Below, piece by piece: positions 1 through 7,053 of a DNA stretch of 12,823 nucleotides (position 1 is the stretch's first letter; every line of letters begins with the position of its first letter). The stretch comes from JAZLFH01 sp045615705 (GTDB lineage Bacteria > Bacillota > Clostridia > UMGS1883). The position numbers were made by a program, and so were the translations under genes. Where the stretch lies: the NCBI GenBank assembly GCA_045615705.1, contig JAZLFH010000042.1, positions 1 to 12,823 on the forward strand. Direction: 5' to 3'. The notes below the pieces were generated by a model. It had not been told where the DNA came from, searched no databases, and saw only the letters and a program-made list of their open reading frames with translations.

Positions 1-2
1 AT

Positions 3-1127
3 CATTTATTAAAACAGGAACACGAAGCCCGGCGGGGCGAATTTGTCACCAATCGCGGCACGGTGCAAACCCCGGCTTTTATGAATGTGGCAACGGTTGC
101 CGCCATTAAAGGCGGACTTTCCGCCGAGGATTTACAAGCCATCGACTGCCAGGTTATGCTTTGTAATACCTATCATTTACATCTGCGCCCGGGCGATGAA
201 ATTGTCCACGATTGCGGTGGGTTACACAAGTTTACCACTTGGTCGGGACCGATCTTGACCGACAGCGGCGGATTTCAGGTGTTTTCCTTGGGTGCGTTGC
301 GCAAGATCGAAGAAGAAGGGGTCACCTTTAATTCGCACATTGACGGCAGGCGAATTTTTATGGGTCCCGAAGAAAGTATGCAAATTCAGTCGAACTTGGC
401 ATCTACGATTGCAATGGCATTTGACGAGTGCGTTGAAAATCCTTCGCCTCGTGATTATGTTAAAAAGTCTTGCGACAGGACATATCGTTGGCTCGTCAGA
501 TGTAAAGACGAGATGGAAAGGCTTAAAAAACTTCCCGAAACAATTAACAAAAATCAAATGCTTTTTGGCATAAATCAAGGCGGGACATATCCCGACATCA
601 GAATCGAACACATGAAAAAGATAAGAGAACTTGACCTTGACGGCTACGCAATAGGCGGACTTGCAGTTGGCGAAACTGCCGAGGAAATGTACGAAATAAT
701 TGAAGCGGTAGAACCATATATGCCAAAGGATAAACCACGGTATCTCATGGGCGTTGGAACGCCTGTAAACATATTGGAAGCGGTAGACAGGGGCATAGAC
801 TTTTTTGATTGTGTTATGCCGAGCAGAAATGCTCGTCATGCAAATCTTTTCACGAGTCAAGCAGTGCTTAACCTCAACAATAACAAGTTTGCAACCGATA
901 AAAGACCAATTGATGAAAACTGCGAATGCCCATGCTGTAAAAATTATTCACGAGGCTATATAAGACACCTTATAAAAGCAAAAGAAATGCTCGGAATGAG
1001 GCTTTGTGTACTTCATAATTTATATTTTTACAATAATTTGATGAAGGAAATAAGAGATTCGCTCGATAGTGGATGTTTTAACGAGTATAAGAGAGAAAAA
1101 ACGGAAAAATTTTCGCAAAGAGTGTAA
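3..1127 (+). CDS. tgt: Queuine/preQ1 tRNA-guanine transglycosylase, 5' end cut by window
   Basis: Exchanges guanine-34 in the anticodon of GUN tRNAs (Asp, Asn, His, Tyr) for preQ1, a step of queuosine synthesis in the cytoplasm. The frame is open to base 3 and the residues before the GTG at 63 (RRGEFVTNRGTVQTPAFM) already match Tgt, so that GTG is an internal valine codon and the gene begins outside the window. Visible landmarks are the Asp in LTDSGGFQ (codon 261-263, general acid/base), the nucleophile Asp in FDCVMPSRNAR (codon 807-809), and the zinc site CxCxxC (codons at 921, 927 and 936) with His in LHN (1014). The form with FMNVAT and an inserted stretch before MLFGINQGGT resembles Clostridia homologues as I recall them. 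The first ~100 codons have about 57% GC at third positions, against about 31% in the last 60 codons (hand count). No clear terminator follows. Confidence 0.96.
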   Translation, partial: HLLKQEHEARRGEFVTNRGTVQTPAFMNVATVAAIKGGLSAEDLQAIDCQVMLCNTYHLHLRPGDEIVHDCGGLHKFTTWSGPILTDSGGFQVFSLGALRKIEEEGVTFNSHIDGRRIFMGPEESMQIQSNLASTIAMAFDECVENPSPRDYVKKSCDRTYRWLVRCKDEMERLKKLPETINKNQMLFGINQGGTYPDIRIEHMKKIRELDLDGYAIGGLAVGETAEEMYEIIEAVEPYMPKDKPRYLMGVGTPVNILEAVDRGIDFFDCVMPSRNARHANLFTSQAVLNLNNNKFATDKRPIDENCECPCCKNYSRGYIRHLIKAKEMLGMRLCVLHNLYFYNNLMKEIRDSLDSGCFNEYKREKTEKFSQRV

Positions 1128-1144
1128 AAAAATGCTTCTTTCCA

Positions 1145-1173
1145 TTGACTAAACCGATAAAATATTATATTAT
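1145..1173 (+). promoter_or_regulatory. Sigma-A-type promoter of the yicC-rsgA operon
   Basis: TTGACT (1145-1150) and TATTAT (1168-1173) are separated by exactly 17 bases, and each box matches the sigma-A consensus at five of six positions. Transcription would start near 1180, leaving a short leader of about 25 bases before yicC. A small dyad, TTATTA-agca-TAATAA (1170-1185), overlaps the -10 box and probable start point. The TTG of the -35 box is in frame with yicC and could be mistaken for its start codon. Confidence 0.75.
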
Positions 1174-1192
1174 TAAGCATAATAAGTGTTTC

Positions 1193-1197
1193 GGAGG
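1193..1197 (+). promoter_or_regulatory. Ribosome binding site deciding the yicC start
   Basis: GGAGG lies seven bases before the ATG at 1205. This supports ATG 1205 over the in-frame TTG at 1145, which has no such site and falls in the promoter. Confidence 0.85.
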
Positions 1198-1204
1198 AAT
1201 ACCG

Positions 1205-2083
1205 ATGATAAAAAGTATGACGGGTTACGGAAATGCAACCAAAGAGATTGACGGAAGAAAAATAACCGTTGAAATAAAATCAGTTAACAGTCGATACGGA
1301 GATTATAATATAAAAGTTCCGAGAGCATATTCGTTTTTGGAAGAACCTATAAGAGGAATTATAGGTAAAGTGGTTTCTCGTGCCAAGGCGGAAGTTTATG
1401 TTTCTGTCGAAAACTTTTCAACCGAAGAAAAGGAAGTAAGAGTTAATCACGGAGTGCTTAAAGGTTACTTGAAGGCACTTGAAGAAATCAGTTCTACATA
1501 TAATTTGCCCAATAATGTAACAGCACTTCAAGTATCTAATTTCAGTGATGTTTTAAAGGCCGAAAAGACCGAAGAGGACGATGAAAAATTAATCAAAGAA
1601 GTAACGGAAGTCTTTTTTGAGGCGGGAGATACCTATAACAAGACCCGTGAAACAGAAGGGGAAAAACTTGTAGCGGACATAAAGAGTCATCTTGATGTTA
1701 TTTACAACCGTACATTGGAAGTTGAAAAAAGAGCCCCGTCTATCGTTTCCGAATACAAGGAACGCCTTAAAACCAGAATGGAAGAAATATTACAAGGTGT
1801 GCCGGTTGATGAAGCAAGACTTTTAAATGAAGTTGCGATTTTTTCCGACAGGGTAAATGTAAATGAAGAGATTGTCCGTTTAAAAAGTCATGTAGCACAG
1901 CTTAATGATATTCTCTCTTTGGACGGAGTAATCGGTAGAAAGACGGATTTTCTCGTTCAGGAAATGAACAGGGAAATCAACACAATCGGCTCAAAGTCCA
2001 ACGACCTTGAAACCGCAGGAATTGTTATTGATGTAAAAGCGGAAATTGAAAAAATCCGTGAACAGATACAAAACATAGAATAA
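1205..2083 (+). CDS. yicC: YicC/YloC-family endoribonuclease
   Basis: A 292-residue cytoplasmic protein of the YicC/YloC family, whose members have been shown to be endoribonucleases acting in RNA decay. The diagnostic N-terminal MTGYG (residues 5-9) and the EIKSVNSRY block (about 24-32) are present. The C-terminal DUF1732-type signature GRKTDFLVQEMNREINTIG (starting at residue 244) and the final REQIQNIE are typical, and the length equals the usual family length. The start at 1205 is chosen because it has a GGAGG site and because residues 1-9 match the family start; the 20 extra residues obtained from TTG 1145 match nothing and overlap the promoter. It is the first gene of the operon and lies ten bases upstream of remA, as in Bacillus. 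Assignment is secure; the physiological RNA target cannot be told from sequence. Confidence 0.95.
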   Translation: MIKSMTGYGNATKEIDGRKITVEIKSVNSRYGDYNIKVPRAYSFLEEPIRGIIGKVVSRAKAEVYVSVENFSTEEKEVRVNHGVLKGYLKALEEISSTYNLPNNVTALQVSNFSDVLKAEKTEEDDEKLIKEVTEVFFEAGDTYNKTRETEGEKLVADIKSHLDVIYNRTLEVEKRAPSIVSEYKERLKTRMEEILQGVPVDEARLLNEVAIFSDRVNVNEEIVRLKSHVAQLNDILSLDGVIGRKTDFLVQEMNREINTIGSKSNDLETAGIVIDVKAEIEKIREQIQNIE

Positions 2084-2093
2084 GGAGAACCTT

Positions 2094-2363
2094 ATGCAAC
2101 TTATAAATATCGGATTTGGGAATATGGTGTCATCGCTTCGACTTGTTGCGGTAGTAAGCCCCGAATCTGCACCTATTAAAAGGCTTATTCAAGATGCAAG
2201 AGAAAACGGGAAATTGATTGACGCTACATACGGAAGAAGAACACGCTCCGTGGCAATTACAGACAGCGACCATGTAATTTTGTCGGCGGTTCAGCCGGAA
2301 ACTATCGGAAATCGTGTTGACCCGAAGATTCATACTCCGAGCGAGGAGGAAGACGATGATTAA
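2094..2363 (+). CDS. remA: RemA-family DNA-binding regulator (DUF370)
   Basis: An 89-residue protein that aligns by eye with B. subtilis RemA over almost its whole length: INIGFGNMV (4-12), SPESAPIKRLIQDARENGKL, GRRTRS and TDSDHVILSAVQPETI. In Bacillus, RemA forms ring-like oligomers that bind DNA and activate biofilm-matrix and osmoprotection genes. Arg16, Arg48 and Arg49 occupy the positions of arginines linked to DNA binding there. In Clostridia its target genes are largely unknown, so the matrix role should not be carried over. The ribosome site AAGGAGAA (2082-2089) overlaps the yicC stop codon. The protein ends in an acidic tail (EEEDDD), and the tail codons contain the ribosome site of gmk, whose start overlaps the last eight bases of remA. 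Confidence 0.93.
   Translation: MQLINIGFGNMVSSLRLVAVVSPESAPIKRLIQDARENGKLIDATYGRRTRSVAITDSDHVILSAVQPETIGNRVDPKIHTPSEEEDDD
2343..2350 (+). promoter_or_regulatory. Ribosome binding site of gmk inside remA
   Basis: GAGGAGGA lies five bases before ATG 2356 and is part of the codons for the acidic RemA tail. It fixes the gmk start at 2356 rather than at an upstream in-frame codon within remA. Confidence 0.85.
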
Positions 2364-2958
2364 AAAATCTATTCTTTTTGTCGTATCGGGACCTGCCGGT
2401 GCAGGCAAAGGGACAATTTGCGAAGAGTATATGAAAAGAAATCCCGATACATTTTTGTCAATCTCAATGACGAGCAGACAGCCGAGAAAAAATGACGAAG
2501 ACGGAAAAACATATTATTTTGTTTCGAAGGAAGAGTTTGAGGATAGAATTAAAAGAGGACTTTTTTTAGAGTATGCGTGTTATCAAGGTAACTACTACGG
2601 AACGCCAAAGGATAAGGTGGAAGAGGCGTTAAATGCAGGAAAGGATGTAATCCTTGAAATTGAAGTCCAAGGAGGAGCAAAGATAAGGGATCACTTTCCG
2701 GAAGCAGTTTTTGTGTTTGTAGTTCCGCCCGGAAAAGATGTGCTTAGAAAAAGGCTGACCGACAGGGGGACCGAAACTCCCGAGAAGATTGAAGGAAGGC
2801 TTGAAACGGCAATTTCCGAGTTAAAGCAAATTCCAAAGTACAATTATGTCATTGTAAATGACGATTTAGAAAAAGCAGTTCAAGATTTGTGTGCAATAAG
2901 AAACAGCGAATATTGTCGCACAAGCAGAATGATAGATTATATAAATGAGGTGTTTTAA
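2356..2958 (+). CDS. gmk: Guanylate kinase
   Basis: Phosphorylates GMP (and dGMP) to GDP with ATP; a cytoplasmic enzyme needed for GTP supply and for recycling in (p)ppGpp metabolism. The protein has 200 residues, the normal length. The P-loop is GPAGAGKGT (12-20), with Ala where Ser is common (GPSG). The GMP-binding region is recognisable: TSRQPRKNDEDGKTYYFV, then FLEYACYQGNYYGTP, then DVILEIEVQGG. The start at ATG 2356 is supported by the ribosome site at 2343-2350 and by MIKKSILFVVSGP fitting the family start. It overlaps remA by eight bases in another frame, and rpoZ begins on the base directly after its stop, so the three genes are probably translationally coupled. Confidence 0.97.
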   Translation: MIKKSILFVVSGPAGAGKGTICEEYMKRNPDTFLSISMTSRQPRKNDEDGKTYYFVSKEEFEDRIKRGLFLEYACYQGNYYGTPKDKVEEALNAGKDVILEIEVQGGAKIRDHFPEAVFVFVVPPGKDVLRKRLTDRGTETPEKIEGRLETAISELKQIPKYNYVIVNDDLEKAVQDLCAIRNSEYCRTSRMIDYINEVF

Positions 2959-3153
2959 ATGTTGTATCCCGAAATTTCAAAGTTAATGGAGAATATGGAT
3001 TCACGGTATTCTCTCGTTATTGCAACCGCAAAGCGTGCTCGCCAGTTGGCACAAGAAGGTGCGGTACCCATGGTCGGAGGAACAAGCGATAAATATGTTT
3101 CCATGGCAGTAAGAGAGATTGCAGAGGGAACAGTCTGCATAAGCGAGAGATAA
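2959..3153 (+). CDS. rpoZ: RNA polymerase omega subunit
   Basis: A 64-residue protein with the omega pattern: a short N-terminal region, then SRYSLVIATAKRARQL (helix that clamps the beta' C-terminus), then a conserved helix containing KYVSMAVREIAEG. Omega helps fold and assemble beta' into core RNA polymerase. The size fits the short omega of Gram-positive bacteria. The ATG directly abuts the gmk TAA, and GAGGTG (2947-2952) lies six bases upstream within gmk. The gmk-rpoZ pairing is one of the most conserved bacterial gene neighbourhoods and supports the call. Confidence 0.93.
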   Translation: MLYPEISKLMENMDSRYSLVIATAKRARQLAQEGAVPMVGGTSDKYVSMAVREIAEGTVCISER

Positions 3154-3174
3154 AATTAAATAAATCCTAAAAAA

Positions 3175-3180
3175 GGGAGG
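3175..3180 (+). promoter_or_regulatory. Ribosome binding site for the TTG start of priA
   Basis: GGGAGG ends eight bases before TTG 3189. This is the best reason to accept a TTG start; the following MVSVAQVYINT fits the start of PriA proteins. Confidence 0.8.
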
Positions 3181-3188
3181 CGGACGAG

Positions 3189-5636
3189 TTGGTTAGTGTT
3201 GCACAAGTGTATATAAATACAAATCAATTAAGTCTTGACCGCCCTTTTGATTATTTGTTGCCGAAAAATTTAGAGGAGATTGCTTTTACAGGGGCAAGAG
3301 TTAAAGTCCCGTTCGGTAGCAGAAACAGGCTTAAAGAGGCTATAATTACAAAAATTACAAAGAGTGAAAATGCGGAAGGTCTTAAAGAAATATCGTCTGT
3401 CATAAATAACGAGGTATGCCTTGATAAAAGGAGTGTTGACCTTGCGTTTTTTATTTCAAAGAAATGTTTTTGCTCATTTTATTCTTCGGCACGGCTTATG
3501 ATTCCGGCAGGTGTAGATGTTAAGTTTGAAGAGTATGTTACACTTACAGGACTTCATACTTCCGATGAAGGAAAAAGACTTCTTGAACGAAGTCAAAAGC
3601 AAGAGCAGGTCGTAAGATTTTTAGAAGAAAACATGGGTTCGGCAGAAATCAGCGTCATCAAAGATGAATTTAAAAAATCTGCTTCAAGACTTGTTGATGA
3701 ACTTTTAAAAAAGGGACTTGTGGAGATAAATAACAGAGAAAAAAAGAGTGTTAAAGATAAAACCGTCAGATTGGCATATTATGTAGGCGTGGAAGACCCG
3801 ATAGAAATGGCGTATGCACTTGAAAAAAGAAGTCCCGTGCAGGCAGATGTTTTAAGAGCGTTAGCCTACGGCGGAGAATACAGCGTTCCGGATTTGGTGG
3901 AACTCACGGGAGCAAGCAGAAATGTAGTGGAAGCCCTTGTGAAAAAGGGATTGGTTTCGTATAAAGAGCAGGAAACATTCAGAGATCCTTTTAAAGATAA
4001 AGAATTTAAGAGGACTAAGCCTCTAAATCTCACGGACGAGCAGAAAAAAGCACTTGAAGTAATTAACAATAAAGAAAAAGGTACAATTCTTCTTCACGGA
4101 GTAACGGGAAGCGGAAAAACCGAAATATATATGCAAGCGATAGATAAAGTTCTGTCGGAAGGCAAACAAGCGATAGTTTTAGTCCCCGAAATAGCACTTA
4201 CACCGCAAATAACAGGAAGATTTTACAGTCGATTCGGCGACTGCGTTGCACTGCTTCACAGTTCACTTTCGCTTGGCGAACGCCTTGACGAGTGGAAACG
4301 GATAAAACGAGGCGAAAAGAGAGTTGTAATAGGAGCAAGGAGTGCGATTTTTGCACCTTGCGACAATATAGGATTAATAATTATTGACGAAGAGCATGAA
4401 TATACTTACAAGTCTGAAACCATGCCACGCTATCATGCAACGGAAATTGCGAAAAAAAGAGCGGAAATGTTTAACTGCCCTGTTGTTTTAGCATCTGCAA
4501 CGCCTTGCGTGGAGAGTTATTACAAGGCTAAATGCAAAGAGTATTCACTTGTAGAATTGGAAAACAGATACAATAAGAATCCGCTTCCGAAGGTCAGCAT
4601 AGTTGATATGCGAAAAGAACTTGAAGACGGAAACAGATATGTATTGAGCCGGACTCTTGCTCACGAAATACAAAGAAATCTTGAAAACAAAGAACAAACG
4701 ATATTGTTTTTGAACAGAAGAGGATATTCAACATTTGTTTCTTGTCGAAGTTGCGGATATGTATTTTCATGTCCCAATTGCTCGGTGTCATTAACATATC
4801 ACATCACGGATAATTCACTTACCTGTCATATGTGCGGACACAGAATAAAAAAGCCGGCAATATGTCCCGATTGCGGAAGTAACAGAATAAAAGATTTCGG
4901 CAAAGGCACACAAAAGGCTGAAGAACAATTAAAAGAAATTTTTCCGACAGCCAAAATTTTAAGAATGGATATAGATACGGTTACCGGCAAAAACGGACAC
5001 GAAAAACTCCTTTCAAAGTTTGTGAACGAAAAATATGATATTTTGCTCGGGACACAAATGGTTTCAAAGGGACATGATTTTGAAAATGTAACACTTGTGG
5101 GTGTTTTGGCGGCAGATGCTTCACTGTTTTCGGATGATTTCCGTTCTCAGGAAAGAACTTTTGACTTGATAACACAAGTCTGCGGACGAGCGGGACGAGG
5201 CGAAAAAGAAGGAAGAGCAATCATTCAAACATATACTCCCGATGATGAAACAATTCTTTTGGCATCAAGGCAGAACTATAAAGAATTTTTTGACCATGAG
5301 ATTGAATACCGAAAGATGTTTTCGTATCCGCCGTGCATGGAAATAATAAATATAATTTTCTCTTCGGATAACTATGACACGGTAAAGAGAATTGCGACAT
5401 TGGCAACACAGGAAATACGAGGCATAGCGAAGATGGACGGAATAGAAAACCTCGTTATATTCGGAGCAAAAGAGGCACCTGTTTCGAGAATTCAGGGAAG
5501 GTACAGATTCAGGACTTGGATAAAATGTGAGAACAGCGATGAAATGTGCAATGTTATAAGGCGTTCTCCGACATTTTTAACAAGGCATAAAGATGTTTCA
5601 ATATCAATTGATGTAAATCCGATAAGTATGAATTAG
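3189..5636 (+). CDS. priA: Primosomal protein N', replication-restart helicase
   Basis: An 815-residue superfamily 2 DNA helicase that recognises abandoned replication forks and D-loops and reloads the replicative helicase. In order: N-terminal 3'-end-binding domain with DRPFDYLLP (about 17-25), a winged-helix region (about 120-260), Walker A GVTGSGKT (304-311), DEEH (400-403), and a two-zinc domain inserted in helicase lobe 2 with eight cysteines (519, 522, 528, 531, 546, 549, 559, 562). The lobe 2 motifs GTQMVSKGHDFENVTLVG and QVCGRAGRG follow. The length is close to the ~805 residues of the Bacillus protein. The start is TTG with a strong ribosome site. It follows rpoZ after 35 bases; in B. 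subtilis a coaBC-type gene lies at this point, and none is present here. Confidence 0.97.
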   Translation: MVSVAQVYINTNQLSLDRPFDYLLPKNLEEIAFTGARVKVPFGSRNRLKEAIITKITKSENAEGLKEISSVINNEVCLDKRSVDLAFFISKKCFCSFYSSARLMIPAGVDVKFEEYVTLTGLHTSDEGKRLLERSQKQEQVVRFLEENMGSAEISVIKDEFKKSASRLVDELLKKGLVEINNREKKSVKDKTVRLAYYVGVEDPIEMAYALEKRSPVQADVLRALAYGGEYSVPDLVELTGASRNVVEALVKKGLVSYKEQETFRDPFKDKEFKRTKPLNLTDEQKKALEVINNKEKGTILLHGVTGSGKTEIYMQAIDKVLSEGKQAIVLVPEIALTPQITGRFYSRFGDCVALLHSSLSLGERLDEWKRIKRGEKRVVIGARSAIFAPCDNIGLIIIDEEHEYTYKSETMPRYHATEIAKKRAEMFNCPVVLASATPCVESYYKAKCKEYSLVELENRYNKNPLPKVSIVDMRKELEDGNRYVLSRTLAHEIQRNLENKEQTILFLNRRGYSTFVSCRSCGYVFSCPNCSVSLTYHITDNSLTCHMCGHRIKKPAICPDCGSNRIKDFGKGTQKAEEQLKEIFPTAKILRMDIDTVTGKNGHEKLLSKFVNEKYDILLGTQMVSKGHDFENVTLVGVLAADASLFSDDFRSQERTFDLITQVCGRAGRGEKEGRAIIQTYTPDDETILLASRQNYKEFFDHEIEYRKMFSYPPCMEIINIIFSSDNYDTVKRIATLATQEIRGIAKMDGIENLVIFGAKEAPVSRIQGRYRFRTWIKCENSDEMCNVIRRSPTFLTRHKDVSISIDVNPISMN

Positions 5637-5645
5637 AAAAGGAAG

Positions 5646-6116
5646 ATGAAAGTGGCAATCAGAGAGATTCGTGTAGATGGCGATGAATGTTTAAGAAAAA
5701 GATGCAGAGAAGTGGATAAGTTTGACGAAAGACTTGAAATGCTTTTAGATGATATGTGGGACACACTTCATAAGGCAAACGGAATGGGACTTGCAGCACC
5801 TCAGGTGGGAATTTTAAAAAGAATTGCGGTCATTGAGAGCGAGGACGAACATTATGAACTCATAAATCCCACGATAACCTATGCAGAAGGGACTCTTCTT
5901 GACAGGGAAGCGTGCCTTTCCGTACCCAATTTAATGGGAGAGGTTGAGCGTCCCGAAACGATTAAAGTCGTAGCCCTGGACAGATACGGCAAAGAAAAAA
6001 AATACAACATTTCAGGATATCTTGCCAGGTGTTTTTGCCATGAGATTGACCACCTTGACGGAATACTTTACACAGACAAGGTGATCAGGTATATAGATCC
6101 CGAAGAAGAGGAGTAG
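5646..6116 (+). CDS. def: Peptide deformylase
   Basis: Removes the formyl group from the N-terminal methionine of nascent proteins, reversing the outcome of fmt just downstream. The 156-residue protein has motif 1 GMGLAAPQVG (46-55), motif 2 EACLS (88-92) and motif 3 HEIDH (132-136); metal ligands are Cys90, His132 and His136. Motif 2 is usually EGCLS, so Gly-to-Ala at residue 89 is a mild departure. The start is uncertain: AAAAGGAAG sits very close to ATG 5646, whereas a GTG at 5652 is eight bases after AGGA and would give MAIREIRVDGD, which looks more like other deformylases. The protein ends in four glutamates whose codons supply the ribosome site for fmt. Confidence 0.95.
   Translation: MKVAIREIRVDGDECLRKRCREVDKFDERLEMLLDDMWDTLHKANGMGLAAPQVGILKRIAVIESEDEHYELINPTITYAEGTLLDREACLSVPNLMGEVERPETIKVVALDRYGKEKKYNISGYLARCFCHEIDHLDGILYTDKVIRYIDPEEEE
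6108..6113 (+). promoter_or_regulatory. Ribosome binding site of fmt inside def
   Basis: GAGGAG forms the last two glutamate codons of def and lies seven bases before the fmt ATG at 6121, a standard spacing. No other purine-rich site is available. Confidence 0.8.
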
Positions 6117-6120
6117 AAAA

Positions 6121-7053
6121 ATGAACATTCTTTATATGGGAACTCCCGATATTGCAAAAGAAGTCTTACAAGCGTTGATAGACAGCCACCATACTGTATC
6201 TGCGGTAATTTCACAACCGGATAAGCCGCAAGGAAGACATAAAGAACTTTTGCCTACTCCGGTAAAAGAAATTGCACTTAAAAACAAAATAGAGGTATAT
6301 CAGCCCCAAACTCTTAAAGACGGTGAGATATTGCCGTTTTTAGAAAGAATAAACCCTGATATAATAGTCGTTACGGCTTATGGAAAGATACTCCCGGAGT
6401 ATGTACTTAATTATCCGAAATACAGGTGTATTAATGTACACGCATCGCTTCTTCCGAGATACAGAGGAGCAGCACCTATACAGAGAGCGATAATTGACGG
6501 CGAAAAGGAAACCGGCGTTACCATTATGTATATGGAAAAGGGTCTTGACACGGGAGATATGATTTTACAAGGGAAAGTAAGCATTGAGCAAACCGACAAT
6601 GCACAAACTCTTCATGATAAACTTGCAAAAATCGGAGCAAAAACTCTTTTAGAAGCACTTGAACTTATCGAAAATGATAAAGTAAATGCAGTAAAGCAGG
6701 ACGATTCTCTTTCAAATTATGCTAAGATGCTGACAAAAGAAGAGGGAAATATAAATTGGAATGATACGAGCGAAAATATATATAACCTTATTCGGGGACT
6801 TAATCCTTGGCCGATGGCGTACAGTTACCTGAACGGAGCGAGATTTATAGTGTTTTCTGCAAAAAAAGGAATTAAACAGGGAAAATCGGGAGAAATTTTA
6901 TCTGCTGATAAAAACGGACTTGAAGTGGCGTGCAAAGAAGGGTCGATAATCATAGAAGAAGTCAAATTCGAAGGCAAGAAAAAAATGAAAATATCAGACT
7001 ATCTTTTGGGACACAAAATAGACACAAATACTGTTTTGGGGGATAAAAACTAA
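6121..7053 (+). CDS. fmt: Methionyl-tRNA formyltransferase
   Basis: Transfers a formyl group from 10-formyltetrahydrofolate to Met-tRNA(fMet) for translation initiation. The 310-residue length is normal. The N-terminal formyltransferase domain begins MNILYMGTPD and contains the catalytic Asn105 and His107 in NVHASLLPRYRGAAPIQ, and Asp143 in GLDTGDM, corresponding to Asn106, His108 and Asp144 of the E. coli enzyme. A linker and a C-terminal OB-type tRNA-binding domain (about 205-305) follow, with the LNPWPMAY segment. It lies four bases after def, the common def-fmt pair, and its TAA shares one base with the ATG of rsmB (TAATG). Confidence 0.97.
   Translation: MNILYMGTPDIAKEVLQALIDSHHTVSAVISQPDKPQGRHKELLPTPVKEIALKNKIEVYQPQTLKDGEILPFLERINPDIIVVTAYGKILPEYVLNYPKYRCINVHASLLPRYRGAAPIQRAIIDGEKETGVTIMYMEKGLDTGDMILQGKVSIEQTDNAQTLHDKLAKIGAKTLLEALELIENDKVNAVKQDDSLSNYAKMLTKEEGNINWNDTSENIYNLIRGLNPWPMAYSYLNGARFIVFSAKKGIKQGKSGEILSADKNGLEVACKEGSIIIEEVKFEGKKKMKISDYLLGHKIDTNTVLGDKN

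Noticed and set aside
63..65. GTG 63 as the start of tgt
   Set aside because: The same frame is open to the left edge and the residues before it are conserved Tgt sequence (NRGTVQTP), so this is an internal valine.
222..860. Long minus-strand open frame of 212 codons inside tgt
   Set aside because: It lies opposite a clear tgt reading frame, has no ribosome site that I can see and resembles no known family. It is a shadow of the tgt codons.
1128..1150. Possible terminator after tgt
   Set aside because: The A-run and later TTCTTT form no stable GC-containing stem. Read-through into yicC cannot be excluded.
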